Shown: positions 47,476 to 57,480 of the stretch, piece after piece
Numbering within the stretch: position 1 is the first letter of the stretch
Layout of the letters: every line of letters begins with the position of its first letter
Assembly (NCBI GenBank): GCA_016801885.1
Contig: CM028898.1
Span: forward strand, 13,428,858-13,492,857
Length of the DNA stretch: 64,000 nt
Reading direction: 5' to 3'
DNA from: Toxotes chatareus
Taxonomy: Eukaryota > Chordata > Actinopteri > Toxotidae
Program-made: the position numbers and the translations under genes
Notes under the pieces: generated by a model
What the model was told of the DNA's origin: nothing
Database searches by the model: none
Seen by the model: only the letters and a program-made list of their open reading frames with translations

Positions 47476-47488
47476 ATCTTTTTGTGCA
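47476..47488 (+). repeat. Right target-site duplication of the SINE
   Basis: ATCTTTTTGTGCA, a perfect copy of 47,257-47,269, directly after the ATGAC tail. Confidence 0.9.
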
Positions 47489-47699
47489 TTTACGTCATCT
47501 CAGAGATAGAGGGCAGCAGATATCTACAGTTTCCCTCTGAAGCTTCACTTTACTCCACCACTTCTCACTCTTACTCATCAACTACATATGTTTTAGGCTT
47601 AAAAAAAAAAAAAAACTAGAACACTGAATGACAAAAATACAGATAAAAGTTGGCTGTAAATATGTCCCTTGAAATAAAAAGGAGAACTGACCTCATTTC

Positions 47700-48145
47700 A
47701 TTTCTTTATTTACATTCACTCATTTTATTCAAACTATTGTTTCAGGCACAAATAAAGTCTCAGGGTTTATATATACCTGCTAATTTGTGAGACTTGAAAT
47801 GTATTGAGGACTTTAAACAGCTTTATCATATTAAACCAACAAACAATTATTCTTACACAAAATAAATAGATTTTTCAAGAATGTCAAAACACATAAATTA
47901 TGAAACTGCTGCTCATAATATGATGATGCTAAAAACACAATGGTGATGTTTGATCAAACCTTTCCTCTAATATGTCAGTACTGAATTCTACAAATCTAAT
48001 CCTTGTCTTTGCACATTAAACAAGCTGTACATCCATAGTTTACTATACATACATACAATCTCTGCAATTTTCTATGACAGTCATTTACTCCCAAAAGTCT
48101 TGATGAGCAGTTTATCAGTGTCACTGAAAACTGTCTCCACTGCCA
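47700..48145 (-). other. clrn3: Probable clrn3 3' untranslated region
   Basis: About 445 nt, AT-rich, between the clrn3 stop codon and the tandem AATAAA hexamers on the minus strand. No other feature is seen. Confidence 0.45.
47705..47729 (-). terminator. clrn3: Candidate poly(A) signals of clrn3 (two AATAAA)
   Basis: On the minus strand AATAAA occurs at 47,729-47,724 and again at 47,710-47,705, about 420-440 bases after the clrn3 stop. Either could end the message; the SINE lies about 220 bases beyond. The choice is inferred from position only. Confidence 0.4.
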
Positions 48146-48423
48146 TTAATACATCATTATCTCCTTGGGTGCATCCTCAGTAGGCCTCTGCTGCTCTCTC
48201 CTGTGTTTATAGGCTGCGTGGTCGTACATGTATATCAAGGCAATGGCAAAGATGGAGAGCACTGTGTACGGGATGATCATGTAGTATCCTAGCTGCATCT
48301 CTGTGGACTTGTTCCTCAGGTCTACTGGAATCGCCTCGGAGAAGTTCTCTACCAAATCCTCTGCCATGCTGGTCACGTTGACATTCACCACAAATATGAT
48401 AAGGACTGTAAATGACAGGCATG
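48146..48423 (-). CDS. clrn3: clrn3 exon 3 and stop
   Basis: 278 nt: two bases complete an alanine, then 91 codons and TAA. It holds membrane segments 3 (CLSFTVLIIFVVNV) and 4 (YYMIIPYTVLSIFAIALIYM) and a charged cytoplasmic tail (KHRREQQRP). The acceptor is TTTTTCCTGCAG. Confidence 0.9.
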
Positions 48424-49255
48424 CTGCAGGAAAAAGGAAACCATTAGTACTGTCACAAACGTACCACAAACTCCATTTAAATGTCTTCATCAGTTGTCTT
48501 CATCATTTCCTTGCTCCGTGCTTATTTCTTTCCAGCAATTCCACTTCTGTTACTTCCAGGTGCCGCGTGCTGTAACATTTGTGTCACTTACCGCTGAGCG
48601 AGCTGCATGTGTAGACTCCAACAGGCCCCATGTAGGTCTCATAGGGGTTGCTGACACTGTTGTAGAGGGAGATAAGGATGCTGCAAGCAGAGAACAGCAG
48701 ACACAGGGCCAACAGGCACAAAACCAAAGTGTACAGGGCTACTGGGGTGACTCCTGTTTCCATCAATTTAGGAATCACTACACACACAGAAACACACACA
48801 CACACACACCATTATATTATTATTATTATAGCTTAAACACATTATTCTATGATTACATGCTGGTGAAACTGTGTGAGTTGGCCTTAGCTTTGTGAGAAGA
48901 ACATTTGTTGAATTTAAAAAATAATTTTACAGAGCAGTTGTTTTTGAGACAGAAAACCTTTCCATTCTGGAGGTAAGCAAAGGAGAAAGTGAACTGGCCC
49001 CTTCGAGAGCCTTGGAAAGTTACCTTGAAAATCATCAGTACTTCCAAACGAGGGGCAAAAGGCTCTGTCCAGGTTCCCATTGAAAAGCTCCAAAGTGATT
49101 ATAGCAGTTCCATTGAAGAGGCCACTTCCTCCTCTTGCACACTCCATCGTCATCTTAGCCCACTGTGTTGACATGCCATACCCCATCACCCCAACAGATA
49201 TGGCAGTCATCAGTGCACTGGACATGAAATATAGAGTCTTTGTGGTGGAAGGCAT
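48146..49255 (-). CDS. clrn3: clarin-3-like four-pass membrane protein, complete, three exons
   Basis: Minus-strand exons 49,255-49,024, 48,777-48,592 and 48,423-48,146 join to 696 nt, 231 aa (human CLRN3 is about 226). Clarins are tetraspan proteins of the claudin/PMP22-like superfamily; CLRN1 is the Usher 3A protein, while the role of CLRN3 is poorly known. Membrane segments lie near residues 8-30, 88-112, 138-155 and 184-206. The segment after helix 2 reads NSVSNPYETYMGPVGVYT, matching human NPYQTFLGPTGVYT. Possible N-glycosylation sites are N48, N155 and N177. The start MPSTTKTLYF parallels human MPTTKKTL, and the basic tail ends TEDAPKEIMMY (human EYAPRDGILF). Introns are short (246 and 168 nt), GT-AG, both phase 1. 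Position between foxi2 and the ptpre promoter, on the opposite strand, supports CLRN3 over CLRN1 or CLRN2. Confidence 0.9.
48592..48777 (-). CDS. clrn3: clrn3 exon 2
   Basis: 186 nt, phase 1 in and out: it completes a valine, then IPKLMETGVTPVALYTLVLC, membrane segment 2, and the conserved NPYETYMGPVGVYT motif. The acceptor TGTGTGTAG sits at the end of a TG repeat; the donor is GCG|GTAAGT, strong. Confidence 0.9.
48778..48809. repeat. CA/TG microsatellite abutting the clrn3 exon 2 acceptor
   Basis: On the minus strand, TG units broken by TTTC run straight into the TAG of the exon 2 acceptor, replacing a normal pyrimidine tract. Confidence 0.85.
49024..49255 (-). CDS. clrn3: clrn3 exon 1
   Basis: 77 codons plus one base, from MPSTTKTLYFMSSALM to SFGSTDDFQ, covering membrane segment 1 and most of the first extracellular loop with an NGT glycosylation site. 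It ends CAAG before the donor GTAACT. The reading frame remains open for 36 codons past the donor, but that extension has no clarin similarity. Confidence 0.88.
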
Positions 49256-50150
49256 TATTGCTGTATTCCAGTTGCACTAGTTAAATCTAAACCCAGGTAT
49301 GTATATTCTCTAAAGCTCTGATGAAGCCTCGGAAGCAGATTAGGACCATCTGATCCTCTAAAGATTCTGTGTGTGAGTTACCTTCCTGGGTGGAGTGAAA
49401 TGTGGACTGCTCATAAAATCTCTTGATTATGACTCCGACCTTTGGTTCGAAAGGAAAAGGCAGGGCTGGTTGTCATGGTAGGGTCACCGGTTTTCCCCAG
49501 TCAGTTAAACATGAGACCTGTGCCATGTCTGATCTCAGCCTGCAGAGAAACTCATATCTGATGTCTGGATTTATTGTGAGGGATGTGAAATCTTTTCTGA
49601 GGGGCCAGTACTAATGGTGGATACTGAGTCATCTGACTTCAGCTGAACAAAGCAACTTCAGAGTGTGTAAAAGACATTTTTTAAAAAGTCACCTTTAAAA
49701 ACTCGAGTTCCTGTTATTCAATATCTTCACACACCTTTTGTGAACTTTGACAAGCCTTGAATTTAAAGTCCTCTTCTCGAAATTGTAGGGTCATAAAACA
49801 TAGTGCAGATTAATTATTTACCTGTCTCACTTAAAAAGCGTACGGGAAGAGGAGTAATAATCTAATCACATGTCAATGAAGCACTAAAGTGACAATAGGG
49901 GCTGGTATCAGTATCAGTTAAAATTAGAAACAAAAAAGTTAATAATAAAGTGCTTATTTATTTCATAATAAATAAGCACTTTAGGCATTTTTTTCTCTCT
50001 AAATCCAATCCAATCCTAACTCATTATGATATAGCTCATTCAAATCATAATTATCAATCTGGTTTTTGACCAATAAAGTTTTATTTCAACAAAGATTTAA
50101 AGGAAACTATGAAAAAAAACAAGCCATTTCTAAACTGACTTTGGGAAAAA
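49256..50150. other. Interval between clrn3 and the ptpre promoter region
   Basis: About 0.9 kb that must hold the clrn3 5' UTR and promoter (minus strand) next to 49,255. No clear TATA box was seen. It includes a perfect 17-bp hairpin at 49,946-49,983. No coding potential is recognised. Confidence 0.6.
49946..49983. repeat. Perfect 17-bp inverted repeat with 4-base loop
   Basis: TAAAGTGCTTATTTATT (49,946-49,962) and AATAAATAAGCACTTTA (49,967-49,983) are exact reverse complements around TCAT. It could be a cruciform-forming site, a short transposon relic or a hairpin RNA; nothing decides between these. Confidence 0.85.
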
Positions 50151-50199
50151 AGTGTAGATCCCCAGCTCTCAGGAGGAAGCACACACGTTGTAGTAAAAA

Positions 50200-50388
50200 T
50201 TGTGGCCAGACTGTGGCTCCCTCTCTTCGCCAAACAGGAAGAGGATCCGTGTGCTCGCCCACAGCCAGTACTGTTATGTTGGAGTAAACACAAACTCCTC
50301 CTTCACGGTGACAGGCGGCAACGCTGAAGCATCGCCTCGCCTTTTCCAAGACAATCTGCGCTCAGGACTTCGTGTCGAGGCCATCAAG
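50200..50388 (+). other. ptpre: Putative untranslated first exon of ptpre
   Basis: The sequence ends ATCAAG at 50,388, before GTGAGT, a near-consensus donor within the CpG-dense region. It contains no convincing coding start, fitting a 5' UTR exon. PTPRE is a receptor-type tyrosine phosphatase epsilon with an untranslated leader exon in mammals. The call rests on synteny and one donor, not on protein similarity, and the 5' limit is a guess. Confidence 0.35.
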
Positions 50389-50850
50389 GTGAGTGATAAG
50401 GTTACTTTATTTCATCGCCCCGTCTTTTGTCCATTGACACTTATTTGGCGAGTGGGAAAAATGTCACATTTCGGTAATTCTTCAGTCACACACAACGCCG
50501 TGTTACCTGTCCGTTACGCAGAGCAGCGCACGCTTATTTTTCTTCAGTGAAACGTCCATTTCAGGTGCGCATTCAGCTCTAATGTGCCTGGGATCATCAT
50601 CTTCGCTGTTATTTATCGTGTGCTCAAATTCTGGGAGCTCTTCGTTTGACAACCTGCCGCGAATTTTATTCAAACCGGTGCGTCAACGTGGGTTAATGGA
50701 ACAAGCGAACAGGAGTTTTTTTGTCCTCATTTCCCCCCTTTCGGTTTTTATTTTCCCTCGGTTATCTGTTCTGTTAATCTTATGCTTTTGCCTCAGTGAG
50801 ATTTATCATTCTGTTCTTTATATTTGGTCGCTGACTATGTCGGCTGAGCC
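50200..50850 (+). promoter_or_regulatory. ptpre: CpG-dense promoter region, probably of ptpre
   Basis: By eye the stretch holds several dozen CpGs in about 500 bases (for example TCGCCTCGCC, TGCGCTCAGG, GTCCGTTACGC, ACCGGTGCGTCAACG), while DNA on either side is nearly free of them. That is the usual mark of an unmethylated vertebrate promoter. A strong donor at 50,389 puts a plus-strand transcript here. In human the gene after CLRN3 on this strand is PTPRE. It could also feed clrn3 on the other strand. Confidence 0.5.
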
Positions 50851-52022
50851 AGTTTCAACATGTCGGTGAACACAGGGTATTTTGGTACTTCAGATATGGA
50901 TGGATCTGCTAAGACTGGTTACTGTAGGAAGACTCCTCCAGGTTTTTCAGTTATGTCTTCAGAGCTGACACTTGCTTAACACTTGGCTGATGCATGTAAC
51001 GTTAGCTGCAAAATTAATGTTGTTGTGCTTTGCAATTAAATAGTCACTGGAAAAAAAAAACATTAATCCCAGTGGGGAAGGTCTCTCCCTGGGAAGGCCA
51101 GAGGTCAGGGTCAGCAACAGATCAGCTTCCCCCGGTACAGATTGTCTGTAGCAGGATGCTGGGTAAAGAGAATGGGAGATGAATCGGTGCACCAAGTCTG
51201 ACATTTGTCTAATCAGACCATGGAAATGAAAAGTTAAATGATCCAAGGCACCACTGAGATTATGCTCCACTCACCATTAACAAAAACATTAACTTTGACA
51301 GCCTATATGTCTGATCATTCCTATACAGAAAATATATTCATAGCCTCTTAATGAAATGAATTCTGAATGCATTTGTTGTTACATTTTCTATAGGATCTGT
51401 TTTGACAGACTCTGGGAGTTACATGCTGTTCTGTCACCACTTTGGACCATAACATTTCAAAATGGCTGGACAACGAGCTAAATTCATTAATGTCAGAGAG
51501 ATGCTGCTGAATTACTTCAAAAAAATCTTGTAGTCAACCTGACAGGGCCAAGTATTGCAGACTGAGCAAGGCTGTCAAACAAATGAGAAAAGAGGTTTGT
51601 TTTTAATGTGGAAAGTTTAACTTGTGTCACTCCTGCAGATAAGAAATTACTGTTAGCTCATCTTGAGTTCTGCTGACAAAAAGGATCTTAAACAACCCTA
51701 ACAAGCCAAAAACAGGGCTGTGGGATAAGCCCTTCATTGTTGTACCATGATTACTGAAATGCGTAATAGCTTGGTGTGACTTCCAGTTTTTGTTAAACAA
51801 TGATCCATTCGCCACCTTTCTGTTAAAAAAGGCAGCATTCTCAGAGACACCTGACTTCTTTTCAGCTCAGCTTGAATACTCAGAGCAGACATGTGGAACT
51901 TGCCAAGTGAGCAAGGGTCAGCTGTCTTTTCCTGGGCCCAAGGCCGACCTCTCAGAAAACACAGAGCTTTTGTTGGGTGGAATCAGCTACCAGACTTCAG
52001 CTGACAATCATCTATTGATTAC

Positions 52023-52040
52023 TTTTTTTTTTTTTTTTTT
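52023..52040. repeat. Poly(T) tract
   Basis: T18 homopolymer in presumed ptpre intron. Confidence 0.85.
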
Positions 52041-54184
52041 GGGATCAGTAAAAAATAAAAAATTGTCTCCTTTATCATAGCACATGTGGTTTCATTTAAC
52101 TCACTCTTTTAGTTTCATATGTACATGGCAGCCACATGCTGTATCCTTGGCCTTGATTTTATTGTCTTTGCCCCCTCCTTGATACTCAACACTGACAGCC
52201 TCTGTCTGTCTGTCTTTGGTATTTCACTTTGACCCCAGGAAAAAACGACAGTGGCTTTGGGAGAAGCTAATGAGGATGCAATGAAATAAACAGTCGGTGC
52301 TCGCCAGGACAAATCGCAGGAAGCAATAACATTGCCTGATGAATGCTGTTGGCAGATTGATTTGGCTTTTATCTCCTTACTATTCATCTCTGAATCCAGT
52401 TAAATTTTGTTATCTGAAGGCAATTTGTATTTGCTGAAAAATAGAAGAAGCCTGCACTCGTAGAAGTCTCTGCCGTACTCAAAATGACCCAGGCCACTCC
52501 TGCGGTATCTGGCCATCTTATTTTCTGCTCTCGAATCTCAGACCTGACTATATTAATAGTATATATATCATGTGCAGTGATATATTTAACAAGGACACCT
52601 AAATTATTAAAGATAAAAGGGTGAACAGGTAGGTAGTTTGTACTAGTGTTTAACTCTCTTGAGAAATGGAGCGAATACTCAACATGTTTATAATTAGCTA
52701 TTTTTAACCTACAGTAAACTGTTTAATTTACTGTTTTTTTTAGTTTTTTAAGCTATAGTTAGAACTGTAAAATGTCAAATTGGAATGCTTGTGCATGTTA
52801 TTTGATCATGGGTGTGCTGTGCGAATTGAACAGATGTGGTGATTTATGAAATCCACAGTCAGGTGGAGAGGAACGAGTTGCGCATACCTGGAGTTGCACA
52901 GCTTGCTGGGTATAAACCTCAAATTGCCAGCCCTGGAGTTAATCCCCACAGCTCGCCCACACTCTGTCTATCTGCCACCTCTCTCTAAGTCTTGGAAACA
53001 CTCTGATTCTAACTTTGAGCTGCCATGGCGAGACTACACGCTGTGCTGCACTCACTTTGAGGCAGCAACAACATTAACTACACTCTGCTTGAAGGTACGC
53101 TTTTTTCCTCAAATAGGCGGAGAAGGAACTAATTGGTATAAAGTCACGACAATTAGGGATGACCCAGAACTTGTCAGATATTTGCCAACAGGAACGGTTG
53201 TAGCCAGCCTCGAAGAAGAGCTAATGAATTAGGCATGGGAATTGTCATAGCAAGATCTTCCTTTTGATACAAACAGCAGTTGTATCCAACCTGTTATTTT
53301 TCTTCTTGCCTTAGTGGAAGCTTGCTAAAGCACATTAAACTGCAGTGTGTTGCAACCATAGGCTTGTTTGTGCTTGCGGCTAGTGCTACAGAATGCAAAC
53401 CCTGCAGTCTGCTTTTGGATTTTGGCATCATGCTTAAATGATTTAGTAATGATAAAACATACTAGAAGTCATGCAGAGTGAGGAGATAAAAGTGTAACCC
53501 TCACTGAACCAGGCAATTGGATTAACAGCTCTTATAAAGTAATGACGGGGTGTTGGGGGCAGTGCACAGCTTGTGTTAGATGTGACATTGCATTTTAAAA
53601 AAATGTGTAGGGTATGGCTTCCTGCCCAGAGAACTTTGGTAGTATCTGGAAAACCCCATAGCCGCACCAGAGGTGGAACCTCAGTGACACAGAGAGGGTT
53701 TGTCTCCATCAGAGGACGCCCTATTAAACACAGGACAGTCTACAGCTGTGCAAACTGCTACCTGCTCCCCTGCCTCTCATTCTCCCACACACGTACACCC
53801 CCCCCCCTCCACCATCTGATCTGTGTTACACCCAGGGGGCCAGCGTGATTGTGATTGAAATATGTACAAACCGAATCTGTGCAGATTTGTGTTTGTTTAC
53901 TATCAGCTGTGTTTAAGACTGTTAAAGCGGGGTCACTGCAGCACCGAAACAGCTGGACAGAGATCAAGGTTCTCCCTTTTCAGATGCGTCACCACTCACC
54001 CTCCATCTGTTCAAAGGAGGCATTGTAAGTTCCTCTGAGATAACTGTAAGGCTGAGCACATGAGACACGAGAGAGAGATAATCTTTGGAGGGGAAGTTAA
54101 AATTAAACTAATCTGTCATTCCAAAATAGTGCTACAACCCCCAAAACTCCACAGGTAGCACCTGTCTGCTCTAATATTTGACTG

Positions 54185-54440
54185 TACGATCAACTAGATC
54201 TACAACAATTAGCTAAGTAATGATATTTTTTAAAGTAAAATAAGTTGCTTTACTTGGTCTCACATTATAGTAAATTGAATATATGGGGGTTTGGACTGTT
54301 ACTCAGACAAAACAAGACATTTAATTACTTCACCTTGTGTTCAAGGATATTGTGAGGAGCATGTTTCATTCTTCTGATGCTTTTATAGACCAAAAAAATG
54401 AATCGGTTAATCAAGAAAATATTCGAAATAAACCATTATT
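54185..54440 (+). repeat. Old interspersed repeat, family B
   Basis: GGTTTGGACTGTTACTCAGA, AACAAGACATTTAATTACTT, CACCTTGTGTTCAAGGATAT, TTTTATAGACCAAAAAAATG and CGGTTAATCAAGAAAATATT follow the order of the same family as the copies at 21.2 and 60.8 kb. The short open frame at 54,337 is inside it and is not a gene. Confidence 0.65.
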
Positions 54441-54852
54441 GTTGGGAACCACTAGGTTACGCCTGGACTTAATAAGAGAATATAGCCCAGGGAAGCATGA
54501 TGTCACTCCACAGCAGCTGCCCAGTGGTAATATGGGTGTATTCCCCCCTCCAGGCAACACATAGTTTCTCTATTGTATTTCTGTCAGTCGCTACATGAGC
54601 ACATTACAAAGTACACAACAAAGCTCTTAGAAGACAAGTTTTGGGAGATTGAGCTGGTGACCTTGCAGTTTTGTGTCTTTGTTGAAACCCTGTAAGGACT
54701 GTATGTTTTTTTTCTGCATTTCAGCTTGAACTTGTTTGTTAGAATCACACTAACATACTTAAGATCAGCTGCTGGTGTGGGCGGCGTGTTGACAGATGTG
54801 ATTTTAAAATGAAAACTTCCATTGAATCGAGCTGTCATTTTGTTTTATTATT

Positions 54853-54887
54853 TGTGCGTGTGTGTGTGTGTGTGTGTGGGGGGGGGG
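54853..54887. repeat. TG microsatellite followed by G run
   Basis: About eleven TG units followed by a run of about ten G in presumed ptpre intron. Confidence 0.85.
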
Positions 54888-57107
54888 CTGTGCATGAAAT
54901 ATGGAAACCTAATTTGGTGACCTGCTCAGGGAAACCAGGGTGGAGCCCAGAAGAGCTTAACTATGTGGCCTGATTCAACTGAAGTGAAAGCAAACATCTC
55001 CAGCTCCGACTTAAAAAATGTTTCAGGCCACTTTTATGTTATCTGAATTAATGACTAAGAAAAACAAATATTAGGTTTTCTGTGGAAAACAAAGGCCAGC
55101 CCAGAGGCTGGGAACGTTTTGACAGCCAGGAAGAAAAAGATTCTGCTGTTGTGGATTTGTTTGAGGGCTGTTTGTTTGATCTTAGTGTGAATCTGAGATG
55201 CACATTAGACATCACACTCACACATTCCTAGATAGCTTGATGTTTATGATAATGTATAATGTCTCCGGAGTTGAAAGATGATGTTGATGAAACTGAGGTG
55301 TACTTCTGTACATGTGTTGGAATTACTGATGTTTCTTAACAGTCTTAGGCATTTATTTTATTGTCCCTCTAAAATATGCCTCTAAAACAGCACTGAACTG
55401 GTGAAATGTTCCTTCTTGCACACAAACATGTAAAGTGGCTTTTAATTGATTCCAAAAGCAGCAGGCGTGGCTGTGTCTCACATGGCGATGGCGCATATAG
55501 AAAGAGCGATTATCTCCCCCCATAAACTCTGAATCCTGGCTGCAGAAGCATCAAGGTCTCGCGTCATCTTTTGACTTTATGTCATCAGCTTCTGCATGTA
55601 ATATCAGAAAGTTTTTTTTTTTCCCGATGTAAAATGTCAGCACATGCAATGATTTTTCTCTTGCACCTCATAAAATGCTTCGGTCTTTGCCGAAACGTTG
55701 GATGCCGGATCATATTCTTTTAAAAGTCCGACATCAAATGCAGCTGGTTTATAAAAAAGTGTTTTGTTGGATGATTTAGAGTTTACAGGCTCTCAAGTGT
55801 TTGGCCTCTGATCATATAGAGATGAGATAAAAGCTGGGTGTGAGAGAGAGTGAAGTAAAGAGAGAGTGAACAAGAGAAGGAGCAAATAATGTTTGGCTGT
55901 GTCACTACTGAGGTTGTTGACATGGACGAGTACAGTGCTTAATGAATAATGGATGCCTACTAAAGGAGCCCATTTCCTATTCATTCTCTCAAGGCTTCAA
56001 CACAGGGAGTTGTTTGTGATCATCATGTCAGTCCTTCGATATTTTCAGTGCGTTTTCAGTAATATGATGCAGTTTGAAGGCACTGGAAAACCTCCAATAA
56101 ACATTTTCACACAAGCACAATGGGGTAATTCAAAAGAACTGCTTATTTTATCATGTCAAATAAATACAGAACAACAATTTTAACACACCACCAGTTATTT
56201 GTAGAGCCATTGCATACAAAAGAAGTCTTATTTTATTCATTCAAAGTCTCCACTCCAAGGTTCCTTTTAACATCAGTATTCCTGAGACTTGTAATAATTA
56301 CAAGTGTGCTGATCACATCACAAAGGCCTGCAGTGACAGCGACAAGCATTAATTCAGTGTCTGGGTTGTCACTTTTTGTGTTGAACTGAAAAGAATGTGG
56401 TTTGGTGGGCGAGGTCAGATATTTCATTAAAAGCACCTTTTAACTTCTGACTCTTTTGGAAGCTTTATAGTGTTGAGGCCTTTTTTTGACTGTGATGAAT
56501 GTGTCTAAATGAGAGCAGTTAGATGGTGCAGTGAGCCCACAGTCAGGGGTTAGCTGACATGCCCTGCATGCTGATGGGCATGTTGGGGCTCAAGCAAGAG
56601 TCAGGAAACACTAATGTATGGGATGATAATCAGAGCTGTCTTGGGTGATATAAATGATCAAGGTTAAAGGCGGTCTGGATCATTCAGTATGTTGGAAATA
56701 AGATGAGGGGAGGAACCTTGAACATGCTTCATCTTATTGAATTCCTGTCAGTCTTTAAGGATGTAATTTCAGCTGCTGTAATGTGATGGTATTGCACAAC
56801 TACTTGTGTGAAAAGAAGAAGGCAGGGGATATGGTTTAGATAAAATGAAACACAAACACAGAGATGGAGGAATAATCAGGAAAATCACTTGTTTATGACT
56901 GTCGGTCCACGGTGATGTAAGCCTTGTCAGCTTTTACATACAATATTTTGTCTACTGGTTGGAAAGAATTACTAGTTATAAAGGTCAATAAAAAATAATA
57001 AATGCATGTTTAAGTCAAGCCCAACTGATACACAGACAGGTTTTGAGATTGAAAGGCTCTTGTTATGTGTAATGTTAATATTAGTTTTTAAGAGAAAAAC
57101 TAATATC

Positions 57108-57480
57108 AGTTATTAGCAGCCAGTAGTAGACCATGCCTGTCACATGGCTCTAGCAATGGCAGTGTCAGTCTGCTGGTTTGTGGGTTGGTCCACCATTGTG
57201 GTCTTGTGGTCTTGTACAGACATTCAGGAAGGTTGAATCCAAACAACTTTCGTGATCTCCTGACTTTTCATCTAGTGGCACCGTGAGGTTGATGTTGCTT
57301 TTAATCTGCCATCATAAGGCCAAAGTCTTACTCTAGTTTTAAAGACAGATACCTGCAAAAACTAAATACATTCCCCTAACCTCAGTTGTACTGTGTGTTT
57401 GTGCTAAATAACAAATGTTAACTGCTGGCACGCTAGACTAATATGGTGACCATGGTAAATATCATACCTGCCAGCGTCAT
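57108..57480 (-). repeat. Old interspersed repeat, family A, reverse copy
   Basis: It contains GGTCCACCATTGTGGTC, TTGTACAGACATTCAGGAAG, CCTGACTTTTCATCTAGTGG, CACCGTGAGGTTGATGTTG, and then CACGCTAGACTAATATGG and CCATGGTAAATATCATACCT. It is the reverse orientation of the repeat at 19.95 kb and extends further into the part with stacked TTAGCATGCTAAC-like units. Confidence 0.65.

Larger units (their letters stand above)
28891..47690. other. Gene-free interval between foxi2 and clrn3
   Basis: In 18.8 kb I recognise no protein-coding exon or RNA gene. It contains a T19 run (29,753), an old repeat at 30.47-30.87 kb, a TTTA microsatellite (33,033-33,062), a T20 run (38,595), a repeat fragment near 47.0 kb and an intact SINE at 47.27 kb. 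Non-repetitive stretches rich in AATTA-type and forkhead-type motifs (about 30.0-30.24, 34.6-34.8 and 35.9-36.1 kb) could be regulatory elements of foxi2, but conservation cannot be judged from one sequence. Confidence 0.7.

Noticed and set aside
47281..47489. Protein-coding frames on both strands over the SINE
   Set aside because: They lie wholly within a non-coding retroposon.
50200..50550. 116-codon open frame across the CpG-dense region
   Set aside because: It runs through a near-perfect splice donor at 50,389 and has no similarity to PTPRE or any protein I know.
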